A DNA stretch of 64,000 nt from Pseudoalteromonas luteoviolacea (GCF_001750165.1 NZ_CP015411.1:4192501-4256500), one strand, 5' to 3'. Shown: positions 52,973 to 62,174, numbered from the stretch's first letter. Made by a program: numbers and translations. Notes: a model not told the origin generated them from the letters alone.

Positions 52973-53259
52973 TGACGGATAAAGTAAGCCAGGTGGCTGT
53001 TACCCTTCTTGGTAAAAGCCACCAGTTTTCATGTGCTGAAGGACAAGAACAAGCGCTTATTGATGCGGTTGAGTTATTGAATACTCGCGTTGATGAAATG
53101 AAGCGTAGGGACACAGTTCGTACTGATCAAAACGCTCTTTTAATGGCTGCTTTGCATCTATGTCATGATTTTCAAGCATTAGAAAAAGAGCACCTAGCAG
53201 CGACCAATAAAAGCAGTCAGCTCGTAACACGCTTAGGTGAACACCTAGAGGCGAAATAA
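52972..53259 (+). CDS. zapA: cell division protein ZapA
   Basis: ZapA crosslinks FtsZ filaments and stabilises the Z ring. The 95 residues show the typical N-terminal beta unit (VAVTLLGKSHQFSCAEGQEQALIDAV), the LLNTRVDEMKRR segment, the conserved NALLMAALHLCHDF helix and a C-terminal coiled coil. It overlaps the upstream coiled-coil gene by one base and is 2 bp from the following gene. The 6S RNA and ygfA genes that often follow zapA are not here. Confidence 0.92.
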   Translation: MTDKVSQVAVTLLGKSHQFSCAEGQEQALIDAVELLNTRVDEMKRRDTVRTDQNALLMAALHLCHDFQALEKEHLAATNKSSQLVTRLGEHLEAK

Positions 53260-53261
53260 CA

Positions 53262-54236
53262 ATGCCGATTCGGATTGCATTTAGCCTCTTTTACCTGTTT
53301 ATGCTCTCCCCCATCTATGCCAATGCAGCAAGCTGGCATCACGTAGATAAACACACGGTACTCATTGAACCGACTAAAGAAGCACGTTACCTCATCCCGA
53401 ATCAAGCTATCATCCAAGGCGATAAGTGTGCAGCTCTGATAGACAGCCACGGAGACTTCGTTGCACTTGAACTATTAGTTGCGCAAATACGTTCAAAACT
53501 GACAGTTCCTTTGTGCTACATCGTCGCCACTAACTTAGACCCTAAACAGCTCTCTGGTACCGCATTACTCAAAAGCGCATTTCCAAATGCTGTTATTTAT
53601 ACTCCTGAAGATAAATCTTCCAAAACGAACTCGATAGGGGATGTGATAAAACAGGAGTTAGACCAAAAACTCGCAGGGTTTGAGCAAAGTCTTTTACTGA
53701 GTCAACAACGTATTTCTCATGCCCCCGAGCTTGAACAACTTGATTGGCATACCAAGCTACAACAAGCTAAGCAACGCTTGAGCCGTTGGCATAAAATACC
53801 TCCTCCAACAGTTGTACCCTTGTCTACAGCGGTCAGTCTAGAGCTAGGAAATTACTCACTCACAATCACCCCCATTGAAGGGTATAAAGGCTCAGCACTG
53901 TATGCACATAGTCATAACAATCAAGCACTTTTTGGTGGCCACACGACAAATGCCTTGCCATATATTGCCCAGGCTCAAACTGTAAACTGGCAAAAAACAT
54001 TACACACACTTAAACACTCCCAACAAATAAAGTGGATACTCCCTGGGTATGGTAAACCTTATAAAAAGGAAAAACTTCACCTGCCTATACGCTTTTTATC
54101 GCTGTTAAACTCGAAATACAACTCAACAGAAATTGAGGAATTACGGCTTCAATATCAACAAAATGGCTTTGCTAAAACTCAATTTGACGCCTATTTTGAA
54201 CAAGCTGAAAAGCAAAAAAAGCACACTAGCTTTTGA
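53262..54236 (+). CDS. exported metallo-beta-lactamase-fold protein lacking metal ligands
   Basis: The 324-residue protein has a signal peptide (about 1-23, ending YANAA) and the layout of the MBL superfamily: PNQAIIQGDKCAALIDSHGD, a strand, then VATNLDPKQLSGTALL at 88-103, and LFGGHTTNALPYI later. In active members the second segment reads HxHxDHxxG; here NLDPKQLSG has neither histidine, and the later GGD is GGH. It is therefore probably not a normal metal hydrolase and may be a binding or structural protein. The start is 2 bp after zapA, with GAGG 10 bases upstream inside zapA, which implies coupling. Confidence 0.7.
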   Translation: MPIRIAFSLFYLFMLSPIYANAASWHHVDKHTVLIEPTKEARYLIPNQAIIQGDKCAALIDSHGDFVALELLVAQIRSKLTVPLCYIVATNLDPKQLSGTALLKSAFPNAVIYTPEDKSSKTNSIGDVIKQELDQKLAGFEQSLLLSQQRISHAPELEQLDWHTKLQQAKQRLSRWHKIPPPTVVPLSTAVSLELGNYSLTITPIEGYKGSALYAHSHNNQALFGGHTTNALPYIAQAQTVNWQKTLHTLKHSQQIKWILPGYGKPYKKEKLHLPIRFLSLLNSKYNSTEIEELRLQYQQNGFAKTQFDAYFEQAEKQKKHTSF

Positions 54237-54326
54237 ACAAATAACCACCAGAAGGTATAGTACGACACATGAACTATGCTAATTTATCTGTCGATCACTC
54301 ATAGTGTTTTCCAGTGTTAAGCGCCT

Positions 54327-55826
54327 ATGATCCGTAAGAATATTTATTTACAATTGTGTTGCTGCGTCATTTTATTGAGCACCTTAGGGTGCAAGCAAAC
54401 ACCTATTCAACGTGCTTCTCTTCAGGATGTGCTGCAAGACTTATTAACTGAAAAAGCGCCCGTAACAGTGGTTCAAACTGCGCCACAAACCACAGTGCAA
54501 GAACCGGTACCGCCAAAGCCTTATCGTTCACCTGACATATGGCAGCATATTGCCCACAACCTAAGCTTTGAGCAAACGCCGCATCAACGTATCAAAACAA
54601 GAGTCGATTGGTATTTATCGCAACCAGAATACCTGCTTAGTGTAAACCGACGCGCTGAGGCGTATTTATACCACATAGTCAAAAAAATAGAGCAACGCGG
54701 ATTACCTCTCGATCTTGCGCTTTTACCCTTCGTTGAAAGTGATTTCCGCCCTCAAGCGGTATCAAAACAAAGTGCCGTTGGCGTCTGGCAATTGGTAGAT
54801 GCCACAGCCTACCACTTTGGTTTGCAAAGCAATGATTGGTATGATGGCCGACGTGATGTACTTGCATCCACAGATGCCGCACTCTCTTATTTAGCGTATT
54901 TACACAAAACATTTGAAGGTAACTGGCTACACGCCATTGCAGCCTATAATACCGGTGAAGGCAGAGTGAAAGCGGCTATCAAGCGTAATCGCAAAGCAGG
55001 AAAAAGCACACATTATTGGCACCTAAAACTGCCAAAAGAAACCGCAGATTACATCCCCAAACTGCTCGCACTGAGTTACTTATTGAAACACCCTGAAACA
55101 GGATTTAAACGGCCGGAGCTTGCTAATAAGGCGACCACCACGATTTTAGATGTTGGCCAAGCATTTAACTTTGGCGTGCTTTCACAACTTCTTGATATCG
55201 ATAAACAACAACTACATGACTTAAACAGCGGTTACTTGCGGCATCAAACGCCAGAACAAGGCCCATACAAGGTATTAGTGCCACTCACTGAGCAGGCGTT
55301 ATTGCAAAGCCCATTTTATCGAGAGCAATTTAGCAAGCGCTACCAAGTCAAACTCAACGACACCTTATATGGCATTGCACGCCAATTTGGCACCTCAGTG
55401 AACAAAATAAAGCAATTAAATAATAAACAAAATAATTTGATACGTGTTGGTGAAATCTTATTGATTAATCAGGCGAATATTAATCGTTCTCTTACTGTTA
55501 ACTATCAGATCAGTCCCTATTTAGAGCAACAAGTGGCCCCGGAACAAGCAACTATTGAGCATCATCATACCATTGTCGCTGGTGACTCTTTGTGGGATTT
55601 AAGTCAACACTATCAAGTACCTTTGAAAGATTTGCTCGATTGGAACAATTTACAATCGGCAAGTATTTTGTCTCCCGGTAAAGTACTGATCTTACATTTA
55701 CCCACACAAGTTAAAGCACAACCAAAGAATTCAGTGACTACACCAAGCTATCTCGATGTACTTGAAGAGGCAACCCAACTAAAAGAAGTCCCAAGCCCTG
55801 CTGAACCTAGCTTGCCCCCAGACTAG
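54327..55826 (+). CDS. mltD: MltD-like membrane-bound lytic transglycosylase with LysM repeats
   Basis: The enzyme cleaves peptidoglycan glycan strands to leave 1,6-anhydro ends. The 499-residue lipoprotein has the box STLGC with lipidated C22. The transglycosylase domain (about 105-280) carries the catalytic glutamate E137 in LPFVESDFRPQAVS, then GVWQLV and the AIAAYNTGEGRVKAA block. Two LysM peptidoglycan-binding repeats follow, YQVKLNDTLYGIARQFGTSV near 340 and HHTIVAGDSLWDLSQHYQV near 412. The protein should sit on the inner face of the outer membrane. It is a single gene between the MBL-fold and slyD-like genes. Confidence 0.92.
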   Translation: MIRKNIYLQLCCCVILLSTLGCKQTPIQRASLQDVLQDLLTEKAPVTVVQTAPQTTVQEPVPPKPYRSPDIWQHIAHNLSFEQTPHQRIKTRVDWYLSQPEYLLSVNRRAEAYLYHIVKKIEQRGLPLDLALLPFVESDFRPQAVSKQSAVGVWQLVDATAYHFGLQSNDWYDGRRDVLASTDAALSYLAYLHKTFEGNWLHAIAAYNTGEGRVKAAIKRNRKAGKSTHYWHLKLPKETADYIPKLLALSYLLKHPETGFKRPELANKATTTILDVGQAFNFGVLSQLLDIDKQQLHDLNSGYLRHQTPEQGPYKVLVPLTEQALLQSPFYREQFSKRYQVKLNDTLYGIARQFGTSVNKIKQLNNKQNNLIRVGEILLINQANINRSLTVNYQISPYLEQQVAPEQATIEHHHTIVAGDSLWDLSQHYQVPLKDLLDWNNLQSASILSPGKVLILHLPTQVKAQPKNSVTTPSYLDVLEEATQLKEVPSPAEPSLPPD

Positions 55827-55874
55827 GCCCTGACGTAGAATATAAGGCCACATTCACGAGACAAAATAATCGAT

Positions 55875-56369
55875 ATGCAAATTACAAAAGATACAGCGGT
55901 AGAATTTCATTACACGCTAACAGAAGGTTCAGAGCAAATTGAATCCAGCACAAACGGCGAACCGCTTAGCTACTTGCATGGCCAAGAAGGCATGCTTCCT
56001 GGTCTTGAAGCAGCCCTAGACGGAAAATCTGCCGGCGACAAGTTTTCGGTTACATTAGAGCCAAAAGACAGCTATGGTGAATACCAAGAAGGCCTAATTC
56101 AACGTATCCCAATCAAACACTTACAAGGCTTAGGTAACAACAAAGTATGGAAACCAGGTATGACAGCCATCGTAGACTCTAATCAAGGCCGTCATCAAGT
56201 AAGCATCGTCAAAGTCGGTCGCTTTAACGCGGATTGTGATTTAAACCACCCTTTTGCTGGTAAAACACTGACTTTTGATGTTGAAGTAATTAATGTCAGA
56301 GCAGCAACAGCTGAAGAGCTGTCTCATGGCCATGTGCACGGCGCAGGCGGCTGCGGTCACGACCACTAA
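55875..56369 (+). CDS. slyD: SlyD-like FKBP peptidyl-prolyl isomerase
   Basis: The 164-residue cytoplasmic protein speeds proline isomerisation and binds nickel. The FKBP core with its inserted chaperone flap is clear: VEFHYTLTEGSEQIESS, LSYLHGQEGMLPGLEAALDGKSAGD, then the flap (KDSYGEYQEGLIQRIP onward) and NHPFAGKTLTFDVEVINVR. The tail has SHGHVHGAGGCGHDH, a short histidine and cysteine metal-binding end. The tail is shorter than in E. coli SlyD. It lies 9 bp before the SDR gene, so it may be cotranscribed. Confidence 0.92.
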   Translation: MQITKDTAVEFHYTLTEGSEQIESSTNGEPLSYLHGQEGMLPGLEAALDGKSAGDKFSVTLEPKDSYGEYQEGLIQRIPIKHLQGLGNNKVWKPGMTAIVDSNQGRHQVSIVKVGRFNADCDLNHPFAGKTLTFDVEVINVRAATAEELSHGHVHGAGGCGHDH

Positions 56370-56378
56370 GGAAAATAT

Positions 56379-57107
56379 ATGCAACCTGTTGCCATCATTA
56401 CTGGTGGCAGCTTTGGCATTGGCAAAGCCATTGTTGAAAAGCTGCTGAATAAAAACTATCGTGTATTTAATCTCGACATTGTACACAGCGACCTCGGTGA
56501 GCACCGTCAATGCGATGTAAGTCAGGTTGAGCAAGTAAGACAAACCATCCAAAGCATTGTCGAAGAAACTGGGCGCGTAGATGCTTTGATATCAAATGCA
56601 GGAAAACACCTCAGTGCGACCATCGAAAACACCGATGAAGCCACATTGGATTCATTATTCGCACTCAATGTAAAAGGGGCCTATGCAGGGATACAAGCTG
56701 TCCTGCCCGCAATGAAAGCCCAACATGATGGTAAAATTGTGCTGATCTCGTCAGATCAAGCGCTTGTAGGTAAACCTAACTCTTTTGCCTACAACCTCAG
56801 TAAACATGCACTCGCCTCGATGGCAAAAACCACAGCTCTAGATTATGCACAGTACAACATACGCGCTAATGCAGTATGTCCAGGCACAATCGAAACGCCA
56901 CTCTTCCACAATGCCATTGATAGATACTGTACACAAAGCGGTGCCGACAAAACGGAAGTGGTGGCCGAAGAAGCGGCTCTTCAGCCTTTGGGCAGGTTAG
57001 GGCAACCTAATGAAGTTGCAGCTCTGGTGGCATTTTTACTCAGTGATGATGCAGCGTTTATTACTGGCAGCTTACAAACAATAGACGGTGGTTACACAGC
57101 ACGCTAA
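56379..57107 (+). CDS. short-chain dehydrogenase/reductase
   Basis: The 242-residue NAD(P) enzyme has the Rossmann motif ITGGSFGIGKAI at 7-18, the NAG motif in SNAGKH near 72-77, and the catalytic set S124/S125, Y138 and K142 in SFAYNLSK. NLDI after the second strand ends in an aspartate, which favours NAD. The C-terminal DDAAFITGSLQTIDGGYTAR is typical. The substrate is unknown. It overlaps the amidohydrolase start by one base, and the pair resembles sugar dehydrogenase plus lactonase pairs, which is only a suggestion. Confidence 0.87.
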   Translation: MQPVAIITGGSFGIGKAIVEKLLNKNYRVFNLDIVHSDLGEHRQCDVSQVEQVRQTIQSIVEETGRVDALISNAGKHLSATIENTDEATLDSLFALNVKGAYAGIQAVLPAMKAQHDGKIVLISSDQALVGKPNSFAYNLSKHALASMAKTTALDYAQYNIRANAVCPGTIETPLFHNAIDRYCTQSGADKTEVVAEEAALQPLGRLGQPNEVAALVAFLLSDDAAFITGSLQTIDGGYTAR

Positions 57108-57946
57108 TGAAGATTATCGACCCACATTTGCATTTTTTTGATCTCGACGAGGGCAATTACGAGTGGTTGAAACACAACCCTCCAGCTTGGCCTCACTTAG
57201 ACTTGATCCAACAAAACCATTTACCGGCAGCTTTACAGAATATTGCTTTGTTCAAGGTAGCAGCCTGCGTGCATGTGGAAGCTGGGTTCGATAACAATCA
57301 TCCTTTGAGAGAGCTAGAGTGGTTGGCCAACATCGTACCACCGCTCCCGTATAAAGCCGTCGCTTATGCCCAAATAGATAGTCCACACGAACAGTTTCGC
57401 AATGCACTACATAAGCTCCAACACCCGAGCTTAGTCGCCATCCGAGATATCACAGAAGGTGATGATGCCCAGCGATTACAATGCGAGCATACCAGACAAA
57501 ACCTCTGTTATTTAGCAGAGCAAAACATACATTTTGAAGCGCAATTTGAAGTACATAACACAGTGATAAGTCGCCATATGTATGATATCTATCGCGAGCA
57601 ACCAGCAGCCACCTTAGTGATTAATCACGCTGGGTTTATGACGGAAGGCCGTGATTGGCAAGAGAGTATTAAATTGTTGTCTCAAATAAAAAACTGCGTT
57701 ATTAAGTTTTCTGGGCACGAGCTATTAGATGCACCGATAGCGCCACAGCACCAACTCAGTGCGCTATTAACTTATTTTGGATCCGAGCGCATCATGTTGG
57801 CATCAAACCACCCAGTTTGCTTAATAAAACATGATTATGAGACTCAGTGGCAACATTACTATGAACTTGTTCAACAAGTAGATAGCAAGGTATGGCACCA
57901 GCTTAGCTTTGAAAACGCGAAACGAGTATATAAGCTAGCAGTTTAA
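57107..57946 (+). CDS. amidohydrolase-2 family hydrolase, lactonase-like
   Basis: The 279-residue TIM-barrel protein starts with the HxH metal motif DPHLHFFD (H7, H9) and has HVEAGFD, INHAGFM and a late LASNHPVC strand where many relatives have GSD or GSN followed by P. The family contains sugar lactonases and 2-pyrone-4,6-dicarboxylate hydrolase. It is translationally coupled to the SDR gene, so the two probably act in sequence on one substrate. Its stop codon overlaps that of the convergent DUF2884 gene. Confidence 0.85.
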   Translation: MKIIDPHLHFFDLDEGNYEWLKHNPPAWPHLDLIQQNHLPAALQNIALFKVAACVHVEAGFDNNHPLRELEWLANIVPPLPYKAVAYAQIDSPHEQFRNALHKLQHPSLVAIRDITEGDDAQRLQCEHTRQNLCYLAEQNIHFEAQFEVHNTVISRHMYDIYREQPAATLVINHAGFMTEGRDWQESIKLLSQIKNCVIKFSGHELLDAPIAPQHQLSALLTYFGSERIMLASNHPVCLIKHDYETQWQHYYELVQQVDSKVWHQLSFENAKRVYKLAV

Positions 57947-58725
57947 GAACGGATCTGAACCAGATCAAACGCAGCTAAGCTCGGTACAATCACTTGTAGT
58001 CGCTTTTCTGTTTCATCAAGTGTATTGAGGCACTCACAATATTCGTTTGCTTTCACTTCAAGCTGCGCTGCTTTTTGCTGCAATGATTTGTCAATTTCCT
58101 TCGAAATGATTTCCATACGCTGTCCCATGTCTGAGAAACGGCTTTCAATGTTCCCCTCTCGCGATTTAAACGCATCTCCAACTGACACCAAAATCGCCCC
58201 TAAAGAGCCGTGTACTGCAGAGTGAATTTTGCCACTGATCTCTTTGGTAAAGAAGTCATCAATTTTAGACAGAGACTGAGGTGCAATATAGTAAAAGTCT
58301 TCACCACGTTTAAATTTATCCATGAGCGCACGCTCAACATATTGCAGCTGCGTTTTTAGCACTTCAGGATTACTATCTGACATGCCCTCTACTACTTGCT
58401 CTATGGCACTGAGCCCTAAGTTGACCCCATCCGTCGCCAAATTAACAAGCTCAGGTACCGTATCGCGGATCCCTTTTGCATATTCTTGTAGAACTTGAGT
58501 TTCTTGCTCATTGAGCTCAACCCACATACCACGCACCAGCAGCTGGTTATCATTATTGATTTGTACACGAGTTTGGCCATTATCAAGTATGCGGATCACA
58601 GAATCAGTAATGATTAAACCATGCCCTAATTCGACATCACATTTATCATCAGCATGGACAAAACTTGATGCACTGAGCAACAGTGAAAAGAAAACAGATT
58701 TAGCGCTAGATATAGACAACTTCAT
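57943..58725 (-). CDS. DUF2884 (YggN-like) exported protein
   Basis: The 260-residue product has a signal peptide (MKLSISSAKSVFFSLLLSASS then VHADD) and an otherwise helical body with CDVELGHGLIITDSVIRI near the mature N terminus, which recalls the DUF2884/YggN family of periplasmic proteins with unknown role. Two paired cysteines occur in YCECLNTLDE near the C terminus. The ATG at 58725 has GGGGG 4 bases upstream and begins the signal peptide; the frame stays open 16 codons further. Its stop overlaps the amidohydrolase stop by 4 bases. Confidence 0.78.
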   Translation of the reverse strand: MKLSISSAKSVFFSLLLSASSFVHADDKCDVELGHGLIITDSVIRILDNGQTRVQINNDNQLLVRGMWVELNEQETQVLQEYAKGIRDTVPELVNLATDGVNLGLSAIEQVVEGMSDSNPEVLKTQLQYVERALMDKFKRGEDFYYIAPQSLSKIDDFFTKEISGKIHSAVHGSLGAILVSVGDAFKSREGNIESRFSDMGQRMEIISKEIDKSLQQKAAQLEVKANEYCECLNTLDETEKRLQVIVPSLAAFDLVQIRS

Positions 58726-58854
58726 ACTACCCCCATACGTAATAGCACGAGGGTAGCAAATTTTATTTTTCAACCAAACTTATTTTTTAACCCGAGCAAG
58801 GTGTACATTGTAAATTTAAGCTGCAAAATACTTCCTAACCGCCACATAAATTCA

Positions 58855-59388
58855 TTAATCAGAATTTGGACAGAAGGTATATCGCATTAATCGCACAAAA
58901 GCATCTGATGTTTTAATACTTGAACTGTCATTCAAGCCATCTGAAAATTGATAAGTCCACGCGCGTGAGATGTCTTTAACATTCGTGGTATTCGTCCAGT
59001 AATTACCACTGTGATTACCTAAAAATACCGTCGTATTGATGGCCGGATCCTCACAACTCCTCTCTACTAAAGTTGCCAGTTCTTTCACGTTTGGTAACTG
59101 CCAGTCATCATAGCCACCCAAGCGACTGTTACTTGCAGCAGCAAGTGCTTGCTGCCAATTCAGTTGTTGCTCTTTGTTATCACAACTCTCGGTTTCGGCG
59201 TTATACACAAAACCAAATGTGCATCTTTGCCACATAATATCGGTTTTGGTGTCGCATACGGTACCATCAGTATTAATGATAAAACGATCATCAGGTGTAG
59301 AAGGCGGCACTGAGGTGCTTGAGGCACACTGCTGAGCAATCGCAAAAGGGCTTAACAACGAAGCGACTAGAATTATTTTAATTTGCAT
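58855..59388 (-). CDS. DUF1566 domain secreted protein
   Basis: The 177-residue product has a signal peptide (MQIKIILVASLLSPFAIA) and one DUF1566/Lcl-type domain: DIMWQRC, LNWQQALAAASN, YDDWQLPNVKELATLVERSC, YWTNTTN and AFVRLMR. This C-type-lectin-like domain is common in surface or secreted proteins; its ligand is unknown. It overlaps the end of no gene downstream but its start overlaps the 3' end of the PKD/DUF1566 lipoprotein gene by 11 bp, so the pair is probably coexpressed. Confidence 0.8.
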   Translation of the reverse strand: MQIKIILVASLLSPFAIAQQCASSTSVPPSTPDDRFIINTDGTVCDTKTDIMWQRCTFGFVYNAETESCDNKEQQLNWQQALAAASNSRLGGYDDWQLPNVKELATLVERSCEDPAINTTVFLGNHSGNYWTNTTNVKDISRAWTYQFSDGLNDSSSIKTSDAFVRLMRYTFCPNSD

Positions 59389-61084
59389 TGGTATTACCTC
59401 GTACTAGCCTCACATACGCAGTTTGCGCTTTTGCACGAGGCACATCATTACCTGTTTCCATGTCAATTACATAGGCCCGAGTTAAATTTCCATCACTGCC
59501 ATCAGTCCCCCCAACAGCGGTCTGAATAGTCCAATAATACAAGTGCCCTTGCAGTGATGTTTGTGGCACATTTGGGAAGAAAGTAGGATCTAAGACATGA
59601 ACACCTACACGGCCAAAATCAACAATGCTCATCAACTCGGTATAACTTGGCAACCGCCAAGTATTACCGCCACAATAGCCGCCCGACTCACTATTTACGC
59701 GGTTAATAAAAGCTTGCACACCACATCGATAGGTATCGCTAATGTGAGGGCATGGTGCGGGAGCTATCACAGGGTACTCGCTGCCAATTAACTCTGTTCC
59801 GTCGGGGTCTAGAGCCCAAGTATAGTGATTTTGCGCATTGCGCGTTGAGGTGTTAGGTAATGTCCCTGCAGTTGCTTCTTTTACTTCCCACACTAATCCC
59901 GTGATATTATCTCGCACACAACTAAATGTGGATGCATCATCACGTAACTCTTTGCCATCGGCGTCTAGCTTAGTAAAATCAAAGGCAAGACTACCAGTGC
60001 CCTCTTTAGAAATAACTTGAGCAACACTGTCTCTACCCAGTTCAGCATCTTGGCGTGGAAACTCCGTATTTTCACAATTAATAATGGCAGTGTCATTGTA
60101 ACAAGCACTTGCTCCACTATCGTTTAGATTACTCAGTGGTTTAGGTAAAATATCAATACGTACTTCGTCATCGCCGGTGCGATTTGATGAATCGGTCACG
60201 GTTACTTTAAAAGTCGCAAACGTTTTATCGTCTTTATCAGGCGCTTGGAACGTAGTTTTACAAGCGCTGCTATCGGCTAAGGTTATCGAATCCCCTGTAC
60301 TGGATTGCTGCCAAGCACAAGTGTATTGACCATCAACAGTCATGCTTTTGGTCGCGTCTAAGGTCACGGTATCGAATTCCAATACCTGCTGGTCGTCCCC
60401 TGCGTTGGCCAACACCACCTTGTCATTTTTTGCCAGAGCAACGCTAAAATCGGTGGTTGTACTACCACCTTCGTCATCCGTGACGGTTAAACGCCACACA
60501 GCCGTTTGTGTATCGGCAAGTAAAGGGTGCACAAAACTTAAGGTCACACTGCCACTGTCTTCGACAGTGATATTGCTCGGTCCTGATATCAGCTCCCACT
60601 TATAGCCAACGACTTGACCATTTTCGTCAGGGTCACTTGATTCCTCCGCTGATAAAACAACGGTATCCAAATACTTTGAAGGAGGCGTTTCAGGACCAGT
60701 TTGGGTCACTTTGGCAACTGGGAGTTGGTTATTAGACGTGATATTAACATTGAGCGTGTCTGACACAAGTTCACCTGAAGGTGCCAAATAATCAACTTTT
60801 AATACTGCGAGGCTGTCCCCTTTAACATCGGGAGCGGTGACCGTGAGTTCTTCACCAGTTTGAGGGAAACCTTCGAATGAGGGACCTGAAGTCACTTGCC
60901 AGTTGAACGTGCCACCAGTTGGTGACGCTGTTGCTTTGAGTGTAAATTCATTCTTTTCTATGACAGTGACATCTTGCCCTGCATTGATGCTGGCTCTGAC
61001 AACTTCTTCATCTGAGCCACCCGAGCCCCCACAACCACTCAATACAACAGAGACGGCTGTGACGATAAGCGATTTTTTTAGCAT
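59378..61084 (-). CDS. lipoprotein with PKD-like repeats and DUF1566 domain
   Basis: The 568-residue protein starts with a lipoprotein signal (VSVVLSGCGG, lipidated C18). About three Ig/PKD-like units follow (near 30-115, 120-215 and 225-315; for example SADESSDPDENGQVVGYKWELISG and ANAGDDQQVLEFDTVTLDATKS-type segments). The C-terminal 230 residues hold a DUF1566-type domain with ITGLVWEVKEA, CGGNTWRLPSYTELMSIVD, YYWTIQTA and YVRLVRG. It is probably anchored in the outer membrane and faces either periplasm or surface. The partner gene downstream also carries DUF1566. Function is unknown. Confidence 0.8.
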   Translation of the reverse strand: MLKKSLIVTAVSVVLSGCGGSGGSDEEVVRASINAGQDVTVIEKNEFTLKATASPTGGTFNWQVTSGPSFEGFPQTGEELTVTAPDVKGDSLAVLKVDYLAPSGELVSDTLNVNITSNNQLPVAKVTQTGPETPPSKYLDTVVLSAEESSDPDENGQVVGYKWELISGPSNITVEDSGSVTLSFVHPLLADTQTAVWRLTVTDDEGGSTTTDFSVALAKNDKVVLANAGDDQQVLEFDTVTLDATKSMTVDGQYTCAWQQSSTGDSITLADSSACKTTFQAPDKDDKTFATFKVTVTDSSNRTGDDEVRIDILPKPLSNLNDSGASACYNDTAIINCENTEFPRQDAELGRDSVAQVISKEGTGSLAFDFTKLDADGKELRDDASTFSCVRDNITGLVWEVKEATAGTLPNTSTRNAQNHYTWALDPDGTELIGSEYPVIAPAPCPHISDTYRCGVQAFINRVNSESGGYCGGNTWRLPSYTELMSIVDFGRVGVHVLDPTFFPNVPQTSLQGHLYYWTIQTAVGGTDGSDGNLTRAYVIDMETGNDVPRAKAQTAYVRLVRGNTNAN

Positions 61085-61116
61085 TACAACTCCTAACTGA
61101 CTACCTCCGTGTCAAG

Positions 61117-61449
61117 TTAGAGGTAGCTATCTTGGTGAATCCGAACAAATAATTTAGTACCAATTTTACTGTAATCAACTTTGTATTCACGGCCATCTAA
61201 TGACTGAATAAATAGCAGTCGTTTTACTTCACTGAATACGTCCGGACTTGATATTTGCACCACCTCTAAATAACGCTCTTTAGCTTCCCGACGATTTCTA
61301 GGTAACTCCTCTTTAAAAGGTATCAAACCAGTCGCAGTTACTTTAATCCTCGGGTGGGCTTCCCCATTTACGATCACTAAATCGAGCTTTTTATCTTTAT
61401 GGATGATGGTATTTCGACCACTTTTAATAAAGGCTTTATCGAAGCTCAT
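61117..61449 (-). CDS. unknown 110-aa protein
   Basis: I do not recognise a family. The 110 residues have no signal peptide or membrane segment, are rich in Lys and Arg, and show alternating strand patterns (KLDLVIVNGEAHPRIKVTATG) and a central charged helix (ELPRNRREAKERYLEV). It lies 17 bp after the two-span membrane protein gene and 32 bp before the PKD/DUF1566 lipoprotein gene on the same strand, so it belongs to that operon by position. Confidence 0.6.
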   Translation of the reverse strand: MSFDKAFIKSGRNTIIHKDKKLDLVIVNGEAHPRIKVTATGLIPFKEELPRNRREAKERYLEVVQISSPDVFSEVKRLLFIQSLDGREYKVDYSKIGTKLFVRIHQDSYL

Positions 61450-61466
61450 GTATATATCCTGTTACT

Positions 61467-62174
61467 TCATCTAGCGGTGGCTATTTGCTCATGCAAATCT
61501 TTGACCACCTTTTCTGGATTTAATTTCCAGTGGTTTAAAATAGTAGCAAATTGCCATATATCCCTATCCAAAACATTCGCGGGTAACAATAAGTCATACC
61601 CAGTGACCGTTTTTAAATTTTGCATCCGGTTTGCAAACATAGCCATTAGACCTGAATAAACTCGCCCGTTTGGCGACTCAAAACAGGTTTCTTCAACCAG
61701 CCATTCTGATGGACAATTGCCATTTGCGCAATGTATTTTAACAGCTTGTAAAAAAATATGTCGCTGTTCAATAAGCAACTTACCAGCCAAACGGGGGGTA
61801 AGCTCTGCTAAAAACTCATCAATATTGTTTAGTTTAATACCTACAGCATTTAACTCAAGGTTTTCAACTCCTTGAGTTACAAAAGGGACACCGCTGGAGT
61901 GAAAATTACCATGAGAAACGTGCATAACACCAAATTTATGTACATAGTTAAACGCTAATGTACTCAATTCAATGCTATAAAAAGGTTGCTGGCTTTTCAA
62001 AAACCCAAGTAATATCGAGCAGATAGCGGCAGCAGCTAGCGCCAGTTCTAAAATTGTCGGTGGCGTAGCACGCAATGTCACAAACAAAATTATGATCCCT
62101 AAGCAAATACCACCAGCAAGCATAAACTCTATACTATGGCGGTTTGCAGACGCGCGTAACGAAACTTTATGCAT
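61467..62174 (-). CDS. two-span membrane protein, possibly DUF2982
   Basis: The 235-residue protein has two neighbouring membrane segments (about 17-35 and 41-58) and a soluble C-terminal part with FYSIELSTLAFNYVHKFG, where two histidines follow (MHVSHGNFHSSG), and a KIHCANGNCPSEWLVEETC segment with three cysteines. From memory it resembles DUF2982 proteins of Alteromonadales and Vibrio, but I cannot verify that. It is the first gene of the four-gene minus-strand run that ends at 58855. Confidence 0.6.
   Translation of the reverse strand: MHKVSLRASANRHSIEFMLAGGICLGIIILFVTLRATPPTILELALAAAAICSILLGFLKSQQPFYSIELSTLAFNYVHKFGVMHVSHGNFHSSGVPFVTQGVENLELNAVGIKLNNIDEFLAELTPRLAGKLLIEQRHIFLQAVKIHCANGNCPSEWLVEETCFESPNGRVYSGLMAMFANRMQNLKTVTGYDLLLPANVLDRDIWQFATILNHWKLNPEKVVKDLHEQIATAR

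Noticed and set aside
53200..53330. Possible 6S RNA gene after zapA
   Set aside because: The next coding gene starts 2 bp after the zapA stop, leaving no room for the RNA gene usually found there.
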